Assembly (NCBI RefSeq): GCF_004010155.1
Contig: NZ_RRYH01000002.1
Span: 1-64,000, forward strand
DNA: 64,000 nucleotides
Direction: 5' to 3'
Source of the DNA: Solirhodobacter olei
GTDB lineage: Bacteria; Pseudomonadota; Alphaproteobacteria; Rhodobacterales; Rhodobacteraceae
The position numbers and the translations under genes were made by a program. The notes under the pieces are model-generated. The model made no database searches. It was given only the letters and a program-made list of their open reading frames with translations, and was not told the DNA's origin. Shown here in pieces: positions 1 to 8,184 of the stretch. Every line of letters begins with the position of its first letter. The stretch's first letter is position 1.

Positions 1-453
1 GCCAGCGGGCTTTTCTTCGTCTTCAGCCTCGTCGCCGACGTCTTCCTGATCCGGGTGCCGTTCATCCCGTGGGAAGCCTACGAGATCCTGCAGATCCTGG
101 CGAGCCTGGGCCTGCTGTGCGGCGTTCTCTGCAGCATTATCATGCTGGCGCTGACGGTGCGCCGCTCGCGCCGGATCGAGGATCAGATCTCTGCCGTTGC
201 CGGTGAATTCCAGAGCCATGTGGAGCGCCAGTTCCAGGCCTGGGGCCTGACGCCCAGCGAGCGGAGCGTGGCGCTGCTCGTCGTAAAGGGGTTCAGCAAC
301 GGGGAGATCGCGGGCATGCGGAATTCCTCGGAATCCACCATCAAGTCGCACGTCACGTCGATCTTCAGGAAGTCGGGGCTGACCAGCCGTCAGCAGCTCG
401 TCTCGGGTGTCATCGAAGACCTCCTTGCAGCCCTGTCTCAGGACGAAACCTGA
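1..453 (+). CDS. Membrane-anchored LuxR-type HTH regulator (5' truncated)
   Basis: The reading frame is open from the first base, so the gene starts before the window; a GTG at 55 is only an internal candidate. The visible 150 residues hold two hydrophobic segments (about residues 3-18 and 30-50), a basic turn (RRSRR), a short linker, and a C-terminal LuxR/NarL-type helix-turn-helix (LTPSERSVALLVVKGFSN, then STIKSHVTSIFRKSG). LuxR-type HTH domains bind DNA as dimers. The membrane anchor suggests a regulator that senses a membrane or periplasmic state, which is inference. It is convergent with the secreted protein at 599-1186 and separated from it by a hairpin. The target genes are unknown. 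Confidence is high for the HTH and lower for the role. Confidence 0.8.
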   Translation, partial: ASGLFFVFSLVADVFLIRVPFIPWEAYEILQILASLGLLCGVLCSIIMLALTVRRSRRIEDQISAVAGEFQSHVERQFQAWGLTPSERSVALLVVKGFSNGEIAGMRNSSESTIKSHVTSIFRKSGLTSRQQLVSGVIEDLLAALSQDET

Positions 454-479
454 CGGCAGGCGGCCAGGGCCGGGTACGG

Positions 480-514
480 TCAAAAATGGGCCGGCCCTTG
501 GGGGAGGCCGGCCC
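480..514 (-). terminator. Intrinsic terminator for the minus-strand gene at 599-1186
   Basis: A perfect 9-bp inverted repeat (GGGCCGGCC at 488-496, GGCCGGCCC at 506-514) encloses a 9-nt loop. Read on the minus strand the stem is followed by ATTTTTG (487-481), the classic U-tract. It also lies 35 bp after the plus-strand regulator, so it may act on both transcripts. Confidence 0.75.
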
Positions 515-598
515 AGGCGGAAAGCTCCGGCCCGAAGCGTGGAATGGCGTTGGGGGTCCTGCACCGGGCCGGAACCCCGGCGGCATTGCTGTGTTTCG

Positions 599-1186
599 TC
601 AGAGGCCGCCACTCAGACCGGAAAGCGTGCCGCCGCCCGTGGCCGCGGTCACGGGTGTGGTGATATTGGTTACCGCGGAGGAGAGGTCGATCGGCGACCC
701 GATCGGGCCTAGGCCGCCGGCGATCCCGCCAAGCCCCGTGCCGCTACCGCCGGTGACACCGGAAAGCGCGCCGCCCGCGACGCCGGCCAATGCGCCGCCG
801 CTGCCCAGCTGGCCCCCGGCGTCGGTGATGTTGGTCAGGCTCTGGGCCAGCGTGCCGGGCTTGCTGACGGTGACATTGCCGGTGGCGAGATGCTGCAGGT
901 CGACCTGGCCGGCGCCGCCGGTCAAAGCGCCGACGTGGGCATTCACCGAACCACCGAGGGCCGAGGCGTCTGCGTGCGCCAGCCCAGAACTCTGCCCGCC
1001 GCCGACCGAGACGCCGGCATTGGCGACGGAGCCGGAGTGGCCGACGTTGGCGCCGACGGAGAGCCCGCCCCCGCTGCTGTTGCCAACCGAAACGGAGGCG
1101 AGGCCGAGGTTCAGCGTCGCCGCGGCCGAGCTTCCGGCCAACAGGGTCAGCGCCGCGGCGCAGACAAATCCGGTTTTGAAAGTCAT
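599..1186 (-). CDS. Exported Gly/Ser-rich protein (family member 1, no C-terminal domain)
   Basis: The 195-residue protein begins with a clear Sec signal peptide (MTFKTGFVCAAALTLLAGSSAAA). The mature part is almost wholly Gly, Ser, Ala, Val and Thr, opening with LNLGLASVSVGNSSGGGLSVGA and continuing in SVG/AGV steps. This opening closely matches the mature N-termini of the proteins at 1338-2234 and 2721-3602, so the three look paralogous; this one lacks their C-terminal domain. AGGAG lies 7 nt before the ATG, so the start is well supported. No catalytic motif or known domain is recognised. A repetitive cell-surface or extracellular structural protein is the most natural guess, but the function is unknown. 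Confidence 0.8.
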   Translation of the reverse strand: MTFKTGFVCAAALTLLAGSSAAATLNLGLASVSVGNSSGGGLSVGANVGHSGSVANAGVSVGGGQSSGLAHADASALGGSVNAHVGALTGGAGQVDLQHLATGNVTVSKPGTLAQSLTNITDAGGQLGSGGALAGVAGGALSGVTGGSGTGLGGIAGGLGPIGSPIDLSSAVTNITTPVTAATGGGTLSGLSGGL

Positions 1187-1219
1187 GTTATTCTCCTGAG
1201 GTCTAGCGAAGTTTTGGGG

Positions 1220-1268
1220 AGAGCGCGGCCGGGCAGATGGGGAAGGATGCGAGGCCGGGCCGCGCTCT
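1220..1268. repeat. Long-loop inverted repeat between the two minus-strand secreted genes
   Basis: Perfect 11-bp arms AGAGCGCGGCC (1220-1230) and GGCCGCGCTCT (1258-1268) are separated by 27 nt. It sits upstream of the gene at 599-1186 and downstream of the gene at 1338-2234. It could be an RNA hairpin or a protein site; no T-run follows in the transcribed direction. Confidence 0.5.
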
Positions 1269-1290
1269 GGCGCAAGGCCGGTAGGCGGGC

Positions 1291-1320
1291 CGGGCGGGCC
1301 GGAAGACAGCGGCCCGCCCG
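1291..1320 (-). terminator. Hairpin after the gene at 1338-2234
   Basis: Perfect 10-bp GC arms (CGGGCGGGCC at 1291-1300, GGCCCGCCCG at 1311-1320) flank a 10-nt loop, 17 bp past the stop codon on the minus strand. No U-tract follows, so it may be a weak terminator or an mRNA-stabilising 3' stem. Confidence 0.5.
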
Positions 1321-1337
1321 GGAGAGTGGAGGCCGCC

Positions 1338-2234
1338 CTACCGGTTCTGCGCCTGTTGGATGATCGATCGGACGCGAGCGCCGTCCAGCGGAACCTGCAC
1401 CGCGCCGCCGACCACGCGGAAGGCCCCGTCGTTCTTCATCGCCACGCAGAAGTTGTAGCGCGGCGTGTCTTGCGGCAGGGCAAGGAAACGGATCATCTTG
1501 ATCGCGCCGGTCTGAGAGAGCCGCGCCTCCTGCACCACGCCGAGCGGGTGGGCCTCTGCATCAAGCACGGTGTAGTTGATGAAAGCCGGCCCAGTGCCGC
1601 GGCCATCGTTGCAGGCAAGCTTGCCGTGCATTTCGCCGGTGGGAACCGGATAGATCTGCTGCGGCGGCACCATGGCGTTGGCGGAGGCGAGCATCCCGTC
1701 CGCGCCAGGCACGAGATACCCGTTGCCACCGCCCGAGTGCCCGCTGGTGTCGGTCACACTGCCGGTGAAGCCCGTGCCGCTGGTTCCGTTGCCGCCGTTC
1801 GATCCGTTACCGCCGTTCGATCCGCCGCTGCCATTGGATCCGCCGGTGCCACTGCCCCCGCCGCCGGTGCCGCCGTTTCCGGTACCCGTGCCTCCGTTGC
1901 CGGTACCGTTGCCGCCGTTGCCCGTGCCCCCATTGCCAGTGCCGCTGCCCCCGCTACCGGTGCCGCCGCCGCTGGTGCTGCCGCTCGAGGGGCCAAGCCC
2001 GACGCTGGCCGTATTGCCGCCGGTGTTGACGCCGACGGAGGCGGTCTCTCCCGCGGCGGTGGCGCCAACGCTAAGCCCGCCGCCTCCGCCGCCGACCGAG
2101 ACGCTTCCGAGGCCGCCGAGGCCGAGGGTCAACGCCTGGGCGGCGCCGGGCATGCCCTGCCACGCCCCGCCGAATGCCAGTGCGACGGCCGCAACCGACA
2201 CCACCGAAACCTGTCTTTTCCCGAAGTTTATCAT
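1338..2234 (-). CDS. Exported Gly-rich protein with two-cysteine C-terminal domain (family member 2)
   Basis: The 298-residue protein starts at ATG 2234, with GGAG about 10 nt upstream; a longer reading to 2261 lacks such a site. A signal peptide (hydrophobic core VSVVSVAAVALAFGG) ends near AQA. The mature part starts LTLGLGGLGSVSVGGGGGGL and runs into a 70-residue (G/T/N/S)n repeat of GTGNGG-like units. A globular C-terminal domain follows (about residues 180-298) with Cys in LACNDGRG and NFCVAM and the segment HPLGVVQEARLS. The same domain pattern recurs in the protein at 2721-3602 (HPIGVIHATWLS, RLCVTI). The cysteines could form a disulfide in the periplasm or outside the cell. No known family is recognised. 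Confidence 0.8.
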   Translation of the reverse strand: MINFGKRQVSVVSVAAVALAFGGAWQGMPGAAQALTLGLGGLGSVSVGGGGGGLSVGATAAGETASVGVNTGGNTASVGLGPSSGSTSGGGTGSGGSGTGNGGTGNGGNGTGNGGTGTGNGGTGGGGSGTGGSNGSGGSNGGNGSNGGNGTSGTGFTGSVTDTSGHSGGGNGYLVPGADGMLASANAMVPPQQIYPVPTGEMHGKLACNDGRGTGPAFINYTVLDAEAHPLGVVQEARLSQTGAIKMIRFLALPQDTPRYNFCVAMKNDGAFRVVGGAVQVPLDGARVRSIIQQAQNR

Positions 2235-2720
2235 TGAAAGTCTCCAACGCCTTATTTGCACGCCCCCAGACCCATCGCGGTTCCGCCTCCGAAGGAATGG
2301 TGGGGGTGGGCCGCGATGACGTTCCCCGAGGATCTTTGGATTGCGCGCCGGGCCTGGCCCGTTTCGTTGCGCATTCCATAATCGCCTCGGACATGTGCAG
2401 GATCACTTGGAAGGAGAGCGAGGATAATTGCGCTTGGGTGCCAATCGGACGAAAGTATGATGCCTCGATTTGTAATACAGGGCGTTCATTTCATGGCGAA
2501 ATGTGGCGCAAAAATCGGATTCCACCCAAATGCACATCAAATGCCGGTTCCGGTATCGGATCACCTGGGGTCTTTCGCGGGATTCTGCCTGTCAATCGGA
2601 GTGGAAGGGCCACAAAGCGGCCCCAAAGCCTTGGCAAAATCTCCCTTAGGGTGTGAGTCGTTGCTGCGCGACAACCATTAGCGTCGGACCGGACCCGGGG
2701 TATGTATGGGAGTATTCCAG
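2235..2720. other. Divergent intergenic region, relatively AT-rich
   Basis: This 486-bp gap lies between two divergently transcribed paralogues and should hold both promoters. Base composition is clearly lower in GC than its surroundings around 2400-2560. Small dyads are present (CATTTC/GAAATG near 2488-2506 and GGGCC/GGCCC near 2608-2625). Open frames here have no convincing start site or coding character, and no gene is called. Confidence 0.5.
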
Positions 2721-3602
2721 ATGAGAATTCCTTTTCAAAACGCCCGCGCGATGCCGGGATACAGCGGTAACGGGGATCAGGCAGCCGCCGATTTGGGGCT
2801 GCGGCGGCTGGCCGGGCGGCTCGCCCTGTCCGGGGCGCTGGTTCTTTCGGCGGCGGGTGCGGCGGGTGCGCTCAGTCTTTCGCTGGGCGGGGTTTCGGCC
2901 TCGGTCGGCGGCACGAGTTCCGGTGGCATCGCGGCCGGCGCCAGCGTCGGTGGGGCGAGCGTCGGGGCGTCGGTCGGCGGTGGCTCTGGCGCGAGTGTCG
3001 GTGCCTCTGTCGGGTCCACCAGCGCCAGCGCCAGCCTTGGCGGTGGCAGTGGCGCGAGCGTCGGGGCGAGCGTCGGCGGCAGTAGCGGCGTGGGCGTCAG
3101 CGCCTCGATCGGCTCTGGCGGGGTTAGCGCCGGGCTCTCGGTCGGCGGATCGACGGGCGGTACCGGCACCGGCACAGGCAGCACCGGCTCGGGCGGCGTG
3201 GCAACGGGCGGGGCCGATACCGGCACCCTCGGGATCTCTGGCGGCAATTCGCTGGTCGGGGTGACGGAACCGTCGAGGAGCGAATACCTGGCGGCCCGCA
3301 ACCAGATTTGCGGCGTCTTCGGCAACAGTGACGCCTTCGTCGGGCAGGTCCTGTTCTCCAAGGACGGCCACCCGATCGGGGTGATCCACGCGACCTGGCT
3401 TTCGCCGAAACTGAAGCCGCGCAAGATAACCTTCGTGCCGCTGAAATCGGTTTCCGGGACAAGGCTCTGCGTGACGATCCTCGCGCATTCCGTGGACACC
3501 GGCGCGAACGGGTTACGGCTGCCGGTGACGGAGCAGGACATGGCTTCCATGCTCACCGATTACACCGATCACAGGATGGCTTCCGCGGGCGGCGGCGCCT
3601 GA
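2721..3602 (+). CDS. Exported Ala/Gly/Ser/Val-repeat protein with two-cysteine C-terminal domain (family member 3)
   Basis: The ATG at 2721 (GGAG 11 nt upstream) gives 293 residues; an ATG at 2706 would add five residues but overlaps the ribosome site. After a long basic n-region comes a hydrophobic stretch (LALSGALVLSAAGAAGA) as signal peptide. Residues about 50-165 are GASVGGASVG-type repeats with Val/Ser alternating between glycines. A Gly/Thr linker and a C-terminal domain of about 110 residues follow, with Cys in NQICGVFG and RLCVTI and the motif HPIGVIHATWLS, matching the domain in the protein at 1338-2234. The gene is divergent from that paralogue. The repeat geometry suggests a structural, possibly fibrous or beta-rich, extracellular region. 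Function unknown. Confidence 0.8.
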   Translation: MRIPFQNARAMPGYSGNGDQAAADLGLRRLAGRLALSGALVLSAAGAAGALSLSLGGVSASVGGTSSGGIAAGASVGGASVGASVGGGSGASVGASVGSTSASASLGGGSGASVGASVGGSSGVGVSASIGSGGVSAGLSVGGSTGGTGTGTGSTGSGGVATGGADTGTLGISGGNSLVGVTEPSRSEYLAARNQICGVFGNSDAFVGQVLFSKDGHPIGVIHATWLSPKLKPRKITFVPLKSVSGTRLCVTILAHSVDTGANGLRLPVTEQDMASMLTDYTDHRMASAGGGA

Positions 3603-3607
3603 TTGAA

Positions 3608-3634
3608 GCCGGGGCGGAACTGATCCGCCCCGGC
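3608..3634 (+). terminator. Hairpin terminator candidate after the gene at 2721-3602
   Basis: Perfect 11-bp arms (GCCGGGGCGGA at 3608-3618, TCCGCCCCGGC at 3624-3634) with a 5-nt loop begin 6 bp after the stop codon. No strong T-run follows. Confidence 0.65.
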
Positions 3635-4046
3635 GCCGCCCTGATTTTCAGCAGAACGCCCACGCAAGAGGCAGATCGTTCCCGTGCCGCGACAGGCGGC
3701 GGCGGGCCGCTTGCCCTTGCTGCGGGCCCTCTGGTGTGTCGCGGATTCCGGGCCGGTCGCTGCGTGGCGGGCCTTGCGATTTTGAATCCTTCGTCAGAAA
3801 ACCGCCGCACTTCACGAATTCTTGAGGGCGCGCGGCGCCAGTGCTTTTCCGTCGCCGGGTGCAGCTTTGCCACCGGAATCGCACGGTCCGCGAGCCTTCG
3901 ACAAGGATGGCTCTTGACCTAAGCGCCAGAGAATAATGAGATCGGTCCAAGCCCCGGGCTATGGGCCGGCTTTCGATTGTGACGCAAAGAAGCGCATTCG
4001 GCCGGCCCTGCAGGCGGATTCGGGGGAAACGGCGACAGGGAGCATC
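3635..4046. other. Intergenic region before the polyamine-type ABC operon
   Basis: This stretch of about 410 bp should hold the operon promoter. A TTGACC at 3914-3919 resembles a -35 element, but no -10 element lies at the usual distance, so no promoter is called. Minus-strand frames here look non-coding. Confidence 0.4.
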
Positions 4047-5225
4047 ATGACACCACCCAGCGCGGAGCTGAAATCGCCCGGACGGATCGAACGCGGACGT
4101 TCGCAGGAGCGGATGGACGTCCGCCTAGAGAACGTCACGAAACGCTTCGGCGATACGATCGCCGTAGACGATCTGTCGCTCACCATCGAGAGTGGGGAGT
4201 TCTTCAGCCTCCTTGGCTCCTCCGGCTGCGGCAAGACCACGACCCTGTCGATGATCGGCGGCTTCCAGGAACCCTCGAGCGGGGCGATCTACCTCTCGGG
4301 CACCGACGTCAGCCACCTGCCGCCCTACCGGCGCGACGTGAACACGGTCTTCCAATCCTACGCGCTCTTCCCGCATCTCGACGTGTTCGAGAACGTGGCC
4401 TTCGGGCTGCGCCGCAAGCGCGTCGGCAACAGCGAGATCGAGGCGCGGGTGAAAGACGTCCTGCGGCTCGTTGACCTGACGGGCTACGAAAAGCGCAAGC
4501 CCGCGCTCCTGTCCGGCGGCCAGCAGCAGCGCGTGGCGCTGGCCCGGGCGCTGGTGAACCGGCCGAAGCTCCTCCTTCTCGACGAGCCGCTTGGCGCGCT
4601 TGACCTCAAGCTGCGCAAGCAGATGCAGATCGAGCTGAAGCGGATCCAGTCGGAGGTCGGCATCACCTTCCTCTATGTCACCCACGACCAGGAGGAGGCG
4701 ATCGTCATGTCCGACCGCCTCGCCGTCATGGCCAATGGCAAGATCGAGCAGGTCGGCCCGCCCGATCAGGTCTACGACAGCCCGGCCACCGAGTTCGTGG
4801 CGGGGTTCCTCGGCGCCTCCAACATGATGTCGGGCGATATCGAGGGCGAGAGCGGGGCCAATGTCAGCGTCCGTCTTGCCGGCGGGCAGGTGCTTCTGGT
4901 GCCGAGCGCGCGGTTGCAGGGGCGCGGCCCGCGCATCCGACTGGGCGTGCGGCCGGAGAAGATCCTCGTGCTGCCGTCAGGAGAGTCGGTTGGCGCGGAC
5001 TGGAACAGCCTCGAGGGCACGGTGGAGCTGAGCGTCTACACCGGCATCGGGCATCAATACACGATCCGCGACGCCGAGGGGCGCAGCTTCACCGTCTATG
5101 TCCAGAACCGTGACGCCCGCCCGCCAGGGCAGGGCGAGGTGGTGCGCATCGCCTGGCGGCCGGACCATACTTTCGTCGTGAAACCAACCACAACAGGGAC
5201 CAAAGGGAGCACGAATAATGAGTGA
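4047..5225 (+). CDS. potA: Polyamine-type ABC transporter ATP-binding protein (PotA-like)
   Basis: This is the ATPase of a spermidine/putrescine-type importer; it hydrolyses ATP at the inner membrane to drive uptake. The 392-residue protein has Walker A GSSGCGKT (residues 57-64), Q-loop FQSYALFPH, signature [14 protein letters not shown], Walker [13 protein letters not shown] and switch His in THDQEEA. A C-terminal TOBE-type region (about 290-385) is typical of the PotA/MalK class. ATG 4047 with GGGAG upstream is chosen; a later ATG at 4113 (MDVRLENV) is closer to the family N-terminus but its AGGAG is only 3 nt away. The gene overlaps the binding-protein gene by 8 bp. Substrate is inferred from family and gene order; other small cations or amines are possible. 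Confidence 0.9.
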   Translation: MTPPSAELKSPGRIERGRSQERMDVRLENVTKRFGDTIAVDDLSLTIESGEFFSLLGSSGCGKTTTLSMIGGFQEPSSGAIYLSGTDVSHLPPYRRDVNTVFQSYALFPHLDVFENVAFGLRRKRVGNSEIEARVKDVLRLVDLTGYEKRKPALLSGGQQQRVALARALVNRPKLLLLDEPLGALDLKLRKQMQIELKRIQSEVGITFLYVTHDQEEAIVMSDRLAVMANGKIEQVGPPDQVYDSPATEFVAGFLGASNMMSGDIEGESGANVSVRLAGGQVLLVPSARLQGRGPRIRLGVRPEKILVLPSGESVGADWNSLEGTVELSVYTGIGHQYTIRDAEGRSFTVYVQNRDARPPGQGEVVRIAWRPDHTFVVKPTTTGTKGSTNNE

Positions 5226-6462
5226 CGAAAAAAAGACCAACAGCGGTTACCGGCTGGATGATCCGGCCATCGTGCGCGGGCTGACCCAGTCGCGCTTCAC
5301 CCGCCGCAACGTGCTGGGCGCCGGCGCGATGGGCATGGCCGCGATGGCGCTGCCGCGCTTTGCCCGCGCCGCCTCTCCCGCGCCGCTCAGCGGGCAGTGG
5401 GCCGATTGGTGGAAGAAGCAGAAGCCCACCAAGGAGCTCGTCTTCGCCAACTGGCCCTACTACATCGACGTGACCGACAAGGGCGACCATCCTTCGCTGG
5501 ACGCCTTCACCAAGAAGACCGGGATCAAGGTGAAATACCTGGAGGTGATCCAAGACAACGCCTCGTTCTATGCCAAGATCGCGCCGGTGCTGAAGGCCGG
5601 ACAGTCGATCGGCAACGACATCATCGTCATCACCAACGGCTGGCTTCTGACCGAGATCCTGATGCAGGACTTCGCCGTGCCGCTGTGGCAGGAGAAGGTG
5701 CCGAACTTCTTCAAGAACGCGAGCCCGAGCGTCATCAACCCGGCCTATGACCCGGGCAACAAGCATACGATGACCTGGCAGTCCGGCATCACCGGCATCG
5801 CCTACAATCCCAAGCTCACCGGGCGCGAGATCACATCCTTCGACGATCTCTGGGATCCGAAGTTCGCCGGCCACGTCGGCATGATGAGCGACCTTTACGA
5901 GCTCGGCTCCGCCGCGATGCTGAAGCTCGGGATCGAACCGACCAAGTCGACCCCGGACGACTGGAAGAAGGCCGCAGCCGCGCTGAAGGAGCAGAAGGAC
6001 AAGGGCATCGTCCGCCAGTACTACGACCAGAGCTACATCACGGCGCTGGAGAATGGCGACACCTGGATCAGCCAGGCATGGTCGGGCGACGTATTCCAGG
6101 CCCATGCCAAGGGCTTCAAGGACCTGAAGTTCATCGTGCCCGAGCAGGGCGGGATGATCTGGCACGACAACATGCTGATCCCGAAGGGTGCGGCCAACCC
6201 GCTCTCGGCGCTGGAGTGGATGAACTACTACTACACGCCGGAAGCCGCCGGGACGATCGAGGATTACGTCAACTACATCTGCCCGGTGCCCTCGGCCCAA
6301 GCCTACATCAAGGACGTGATCAAGGACGCGGCCGTGGCCGACAGCCCGCTGGTCTTCCCGTCGCAGGAAATGCTTTCGAAGGTGCATGATTTCTACGTCT
6401 TCAAGAGCTACGACGACAACAAGGCCTGGACGGATACCTTCGGTCCGATCGTTCAGGGATGA
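5218..6462 (+). CDS. Polyamine-type ABC transporter substrate-binding protein with Tat signal
   Basis: The 414-residue periplasmic solute-binding protein belongs to the PotD/PotF class (extracellular binding family 1). The N-terminus holds a twin-arginine signal: TRRNVLGAG with the arginine pair at residues 29-30, a hydrophobic stretch and an ARA cleavage site near 51. This means folded export by Tat, whose tatABC genes are also in this window. The body has PotD-like segments such as LVFANWPYYID and TWQSGITGIAYNPK. The start codon lies inside the end of the ATPase gene and follows AAAGGGAG. The stop overlaps the next start as ATGA. It delivers substrate to the two permeases downstream; the exact ligand is not readable from sequence. 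Confidence 0.9.
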   Translation: MSDEKKTNSGYRLDDPAIVRGLTQSRFTRRNVLGAGAMGMAAMALPRFARAASPAPLSGQWADWWKKQKPTKELVFANWPYYIDVTDKGDHPSLDAFTKKTGIKVKYLEVIQDNASFYAKIAPVLKAGQSIGNDIIVITNGWLLTEILMQDFAVPLWQEKVPNFFKNASPSVINPAYDPGNKHTMTWQSGITGIAYNPKLTGREITSFDDLWDPKFAGHVGMMSDLYELGSAAMLKLGIEPTKSTPDDWKKAAAALKEQKDKGIVRQYYDQSYITALENGDTWISQAWSGDVFQAHAKGFKDLKFIVPEQGGMIWHDNMLIPKGAANPLSALEWMNYYYTPEAAGTIEDYVNYICPVPSAQAYIKDVIKDAAVADSPLVFPSQEMLSKVHDFYVFKSYDDNKAWTDTFGPIVQG

Positions 6463-7337
6463 GCGAGGCGCGCCCTCATCGGCGGCTGGGCAGGGGGGCG
6501 GCGCCCTTCCTGCTCGGCCTGCCGAGCTGGCTTTATCTGGCGGCATTCTTCGTGGTGCCGCTGGTTGCCATGCTGTCGATGTCCCTGGCCACCGGCAATC
6601 CGCTGACCGGCTATGTCTTCTCCTGGCATTTCGCCGAATTCGGCCATGCCATCGGGCGCTATCAGGACCAGCTTGTCCGCTCGTTCTGGTACGGGGCGCT
6701 CTCGACCTTCATCACGCTCGTCATCACCTACCCGGTGGCCTATTGGATCGCCTTCTATGGCGGGCGGCACAAGGCGAGCCTGCTGTTCCTGATCCTGCTG
6801 CCGTTTTTCGTGTCCTTCGTGATCCGGACGCTGGCCTGGCAGTTCATCCTGTCCGACCAGGGGCTGGTGCTGGGGACGCTGAAATCCGCGGGCCTATTGC
6901 CCAGGAGCTTCTATGTGCTTTCGACCTCCACCGCGGTGATCGGCGGGCTGGTCTACAACTCGGTCGCCTATTACGTGCTGCCGCTCTATGTCGCGCTGGA
7001 GAAGGTGGACAGGCGGGTTGTGCAGGCGGCTGGCGACCTCTACGCCTCTCCGGCGAGCGCCTTCTGGCGCGTGGTACTGCCGCTCTCGGCGCCGGGAATT
7101 TTCGCCGGGTTTCTGCTGGTCTTCGTCACCAACGTCGGTGATTTCGTTAACGCCGCCGTCCTCGGTGGGCCGGGCACGAACATGGTCGGCAACGTGATCC
7201 AGTACAACTTCTTCAACAGCCAGGATTATCCGATGGCCGCCGCGCTGTCCTCGATCCTCATGTTCCTTCTGATTGTGGCGATCTACCTCTACGCCCGCGT
7301 CTTCGGGGCCGAAACCATCCAGGATTACGCGGCATGA
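6459..7337 (+). CDS. Polyamine-type ABC transporter permease (PotB-like)
   Basis: The 292-residue inner-membrane permease has about six membrane segments (for example LYLAAFFVVPLVAMLSMSL near the start and LSSILMFLLIVAIYLY near the end). The EAA-type cytoplasmic loop, which contacts the ATPase, lies around VVQAAGDLYASPASAFWRVV. It overlaps its neighbours by 4 bp on both sides, so the four genes form one tightly coupled operon. Together with the next gene it forms the heterodimeric channel. Confidence 0.9.
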   Translation: MSEARPHRRLGRGAAPFLLGLPSWLYLAAFFVVPLVAMLSMSLATGNPLTGYVFSWHFAEFGHAIGRYQDQLVRSFWYGALSTFITLVITYPVAYWIAFYGGRHKASLLFLILLPFFVSFVIRTLAWQFILSDQGLVLGTLKSAGLLPRSFYVLSTSTAVIGGLVYNSVAYYVLPLYVALEKVDRRVVQAAGDLYASPASAFWRVVLPLSAPGIFAGFLLVFVTNVGDFVNAAVLGGPGTNMVGNVIQYNFFNSQDYPMAAALSSILMFLLIVAIYLYARVFGAETIQDYAA

Positions 7338-8158
7338 GCGCACCTGCCACATTGGGAGAAGGCATCCGGTCCGGCAAGGGCCTCGCCCGCAGGATCCTGG
7401 TGATCTACACCGCCTGCTTCATGGTCTATACCCTGCTGCCGATCGCGGTGATGATCGCCTTCAGCTTCAACAACAGCCCGAGCGGGCGGGTCTCGCTGAA
7501 ATGGCTGGGCTTCACGACGCGCTGGTACAGTCATGCCTTCGCCATCGAGGATCTGACCGGGGCGCTTCTGCATTCGCTGGAAGTGGCCTTTGCGTCGATG
7601 ATCGTCTCGGTGGTGCTGGCGACGCCGCTTGCGATCGCTCTGGCGCGCTACAGGTTCCGGGGCAAGTCGGCCTCCGACATCGTCATCTTCGCCGATATCG
7701 CGGCGCCGGCGGTGGTGGTGGGCGCCTCGCTTCTGTCGCTGTTCCTGACGCTGAACCTGCCGCGCGGACTGCTGACGATCCTGATCGCGCATGTCGCCTT
7801 CGGGGTGGCCTTCGCGGTGGTGGTGATCCGGGCGCGGGTCTCGGTGCTCGACCGCTCGCTCGACCGCGCGGCGGCGGACCTGGGGGCGACGCCCTGGGTG
7901 GCTTTCTGGACGGTGACCTTCCCTCTGATCCTTCCGGGGATCGTGGGGGCCGGGCTTCTTGCCTTTGCGCTGTCGATCGACGACCTGATCATCACCAGCT
8001 TCGTCGCCGGGCAGACGCTGACCTTCCCGCTCTGGGTCTATGGCGCGGTGAAGACGGGGATTCCGCCGCAGGTTTTCGTGCTTTCGACGCTGATCTTCCT
8101 CGGCGGTGCGATCATCGCGCTGATCAACAGCATCGTCGCACATCGCAACGGGGGCTGA
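7334..8158 (+). CDS. Polyamine-type ABC transporter permease (PotC-like)
   Basis: The 274-residue second permease of the importer has six predicted membrane segments and a well-preserved EAA loop (DRAAADLGATPWVAFWTVTFPLILPG). The segment SIDDLIITSFVAG after it is characteristic of PotC-type permeases. It starts in a 4-bp overlap with the first permease and is the last gene of the operon; a GC hairpin follows directly. Confidence 0.9.
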   Translation: MSAPATLGEGIRSGKGLARRILVIYTACFMVYTLLPIAVMIAFSFNNSPSGRVSLKWLGFTTRWYSHAFAIEDLTGALLHSLEVAFASMIVSVVLATPLAIALARYRFRGKSASDIVIFADIAAPAVVVGASLLSLFLTLNLPRGLLTILIAHVAFGVAFAVVVIRARVSVLDRSLDRAAADLGATPWVAFWTVTFPLILPGIVGAGLLAFALSIDDLIITSFVAGQTLTFPLWVYGAVKTGIPPQVFVLSTLIFLGGAIIALINSIVAHRNGG

Positions 8159-8162
8159 CGGG

Positions 8163-8182
8163 GCGGGGCCTTCGGGCCCCGC
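8163..8182. terminator. Bidirectional terminator between the ABC operon and the Tad locus
   Basis: GCGGGGCC (8163-8170) and GGCCCCGC (8175-8182) form a perfect 8-bp stem with a TTCG loop. It lies 4 bp after the permease stop and 2 bp after the convergent cpaA stop. No long T-run is present on either side. Confidence 0.7.
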
Positions 8183-8184
8183 GC

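Noticed and set aside
1750-1990. Possible CRISPR or satellite-like repeat
   Set aside because: The short repeats are the coding repeats for the Gly-rich stretch of the protein at 1338-2234; there are no spacers.
2174-2681. Small plus-strand frames in the divergent gap
   Set aside because: No ribosome sites and no typical codon use; the region reads as promoter DNA.
3914-3939. Sigma-70-like promoter TTGACC ... TAATGA before the polyamine operon
   Set aside because: The spacer is about 14 bp, too short for a normal promoter.
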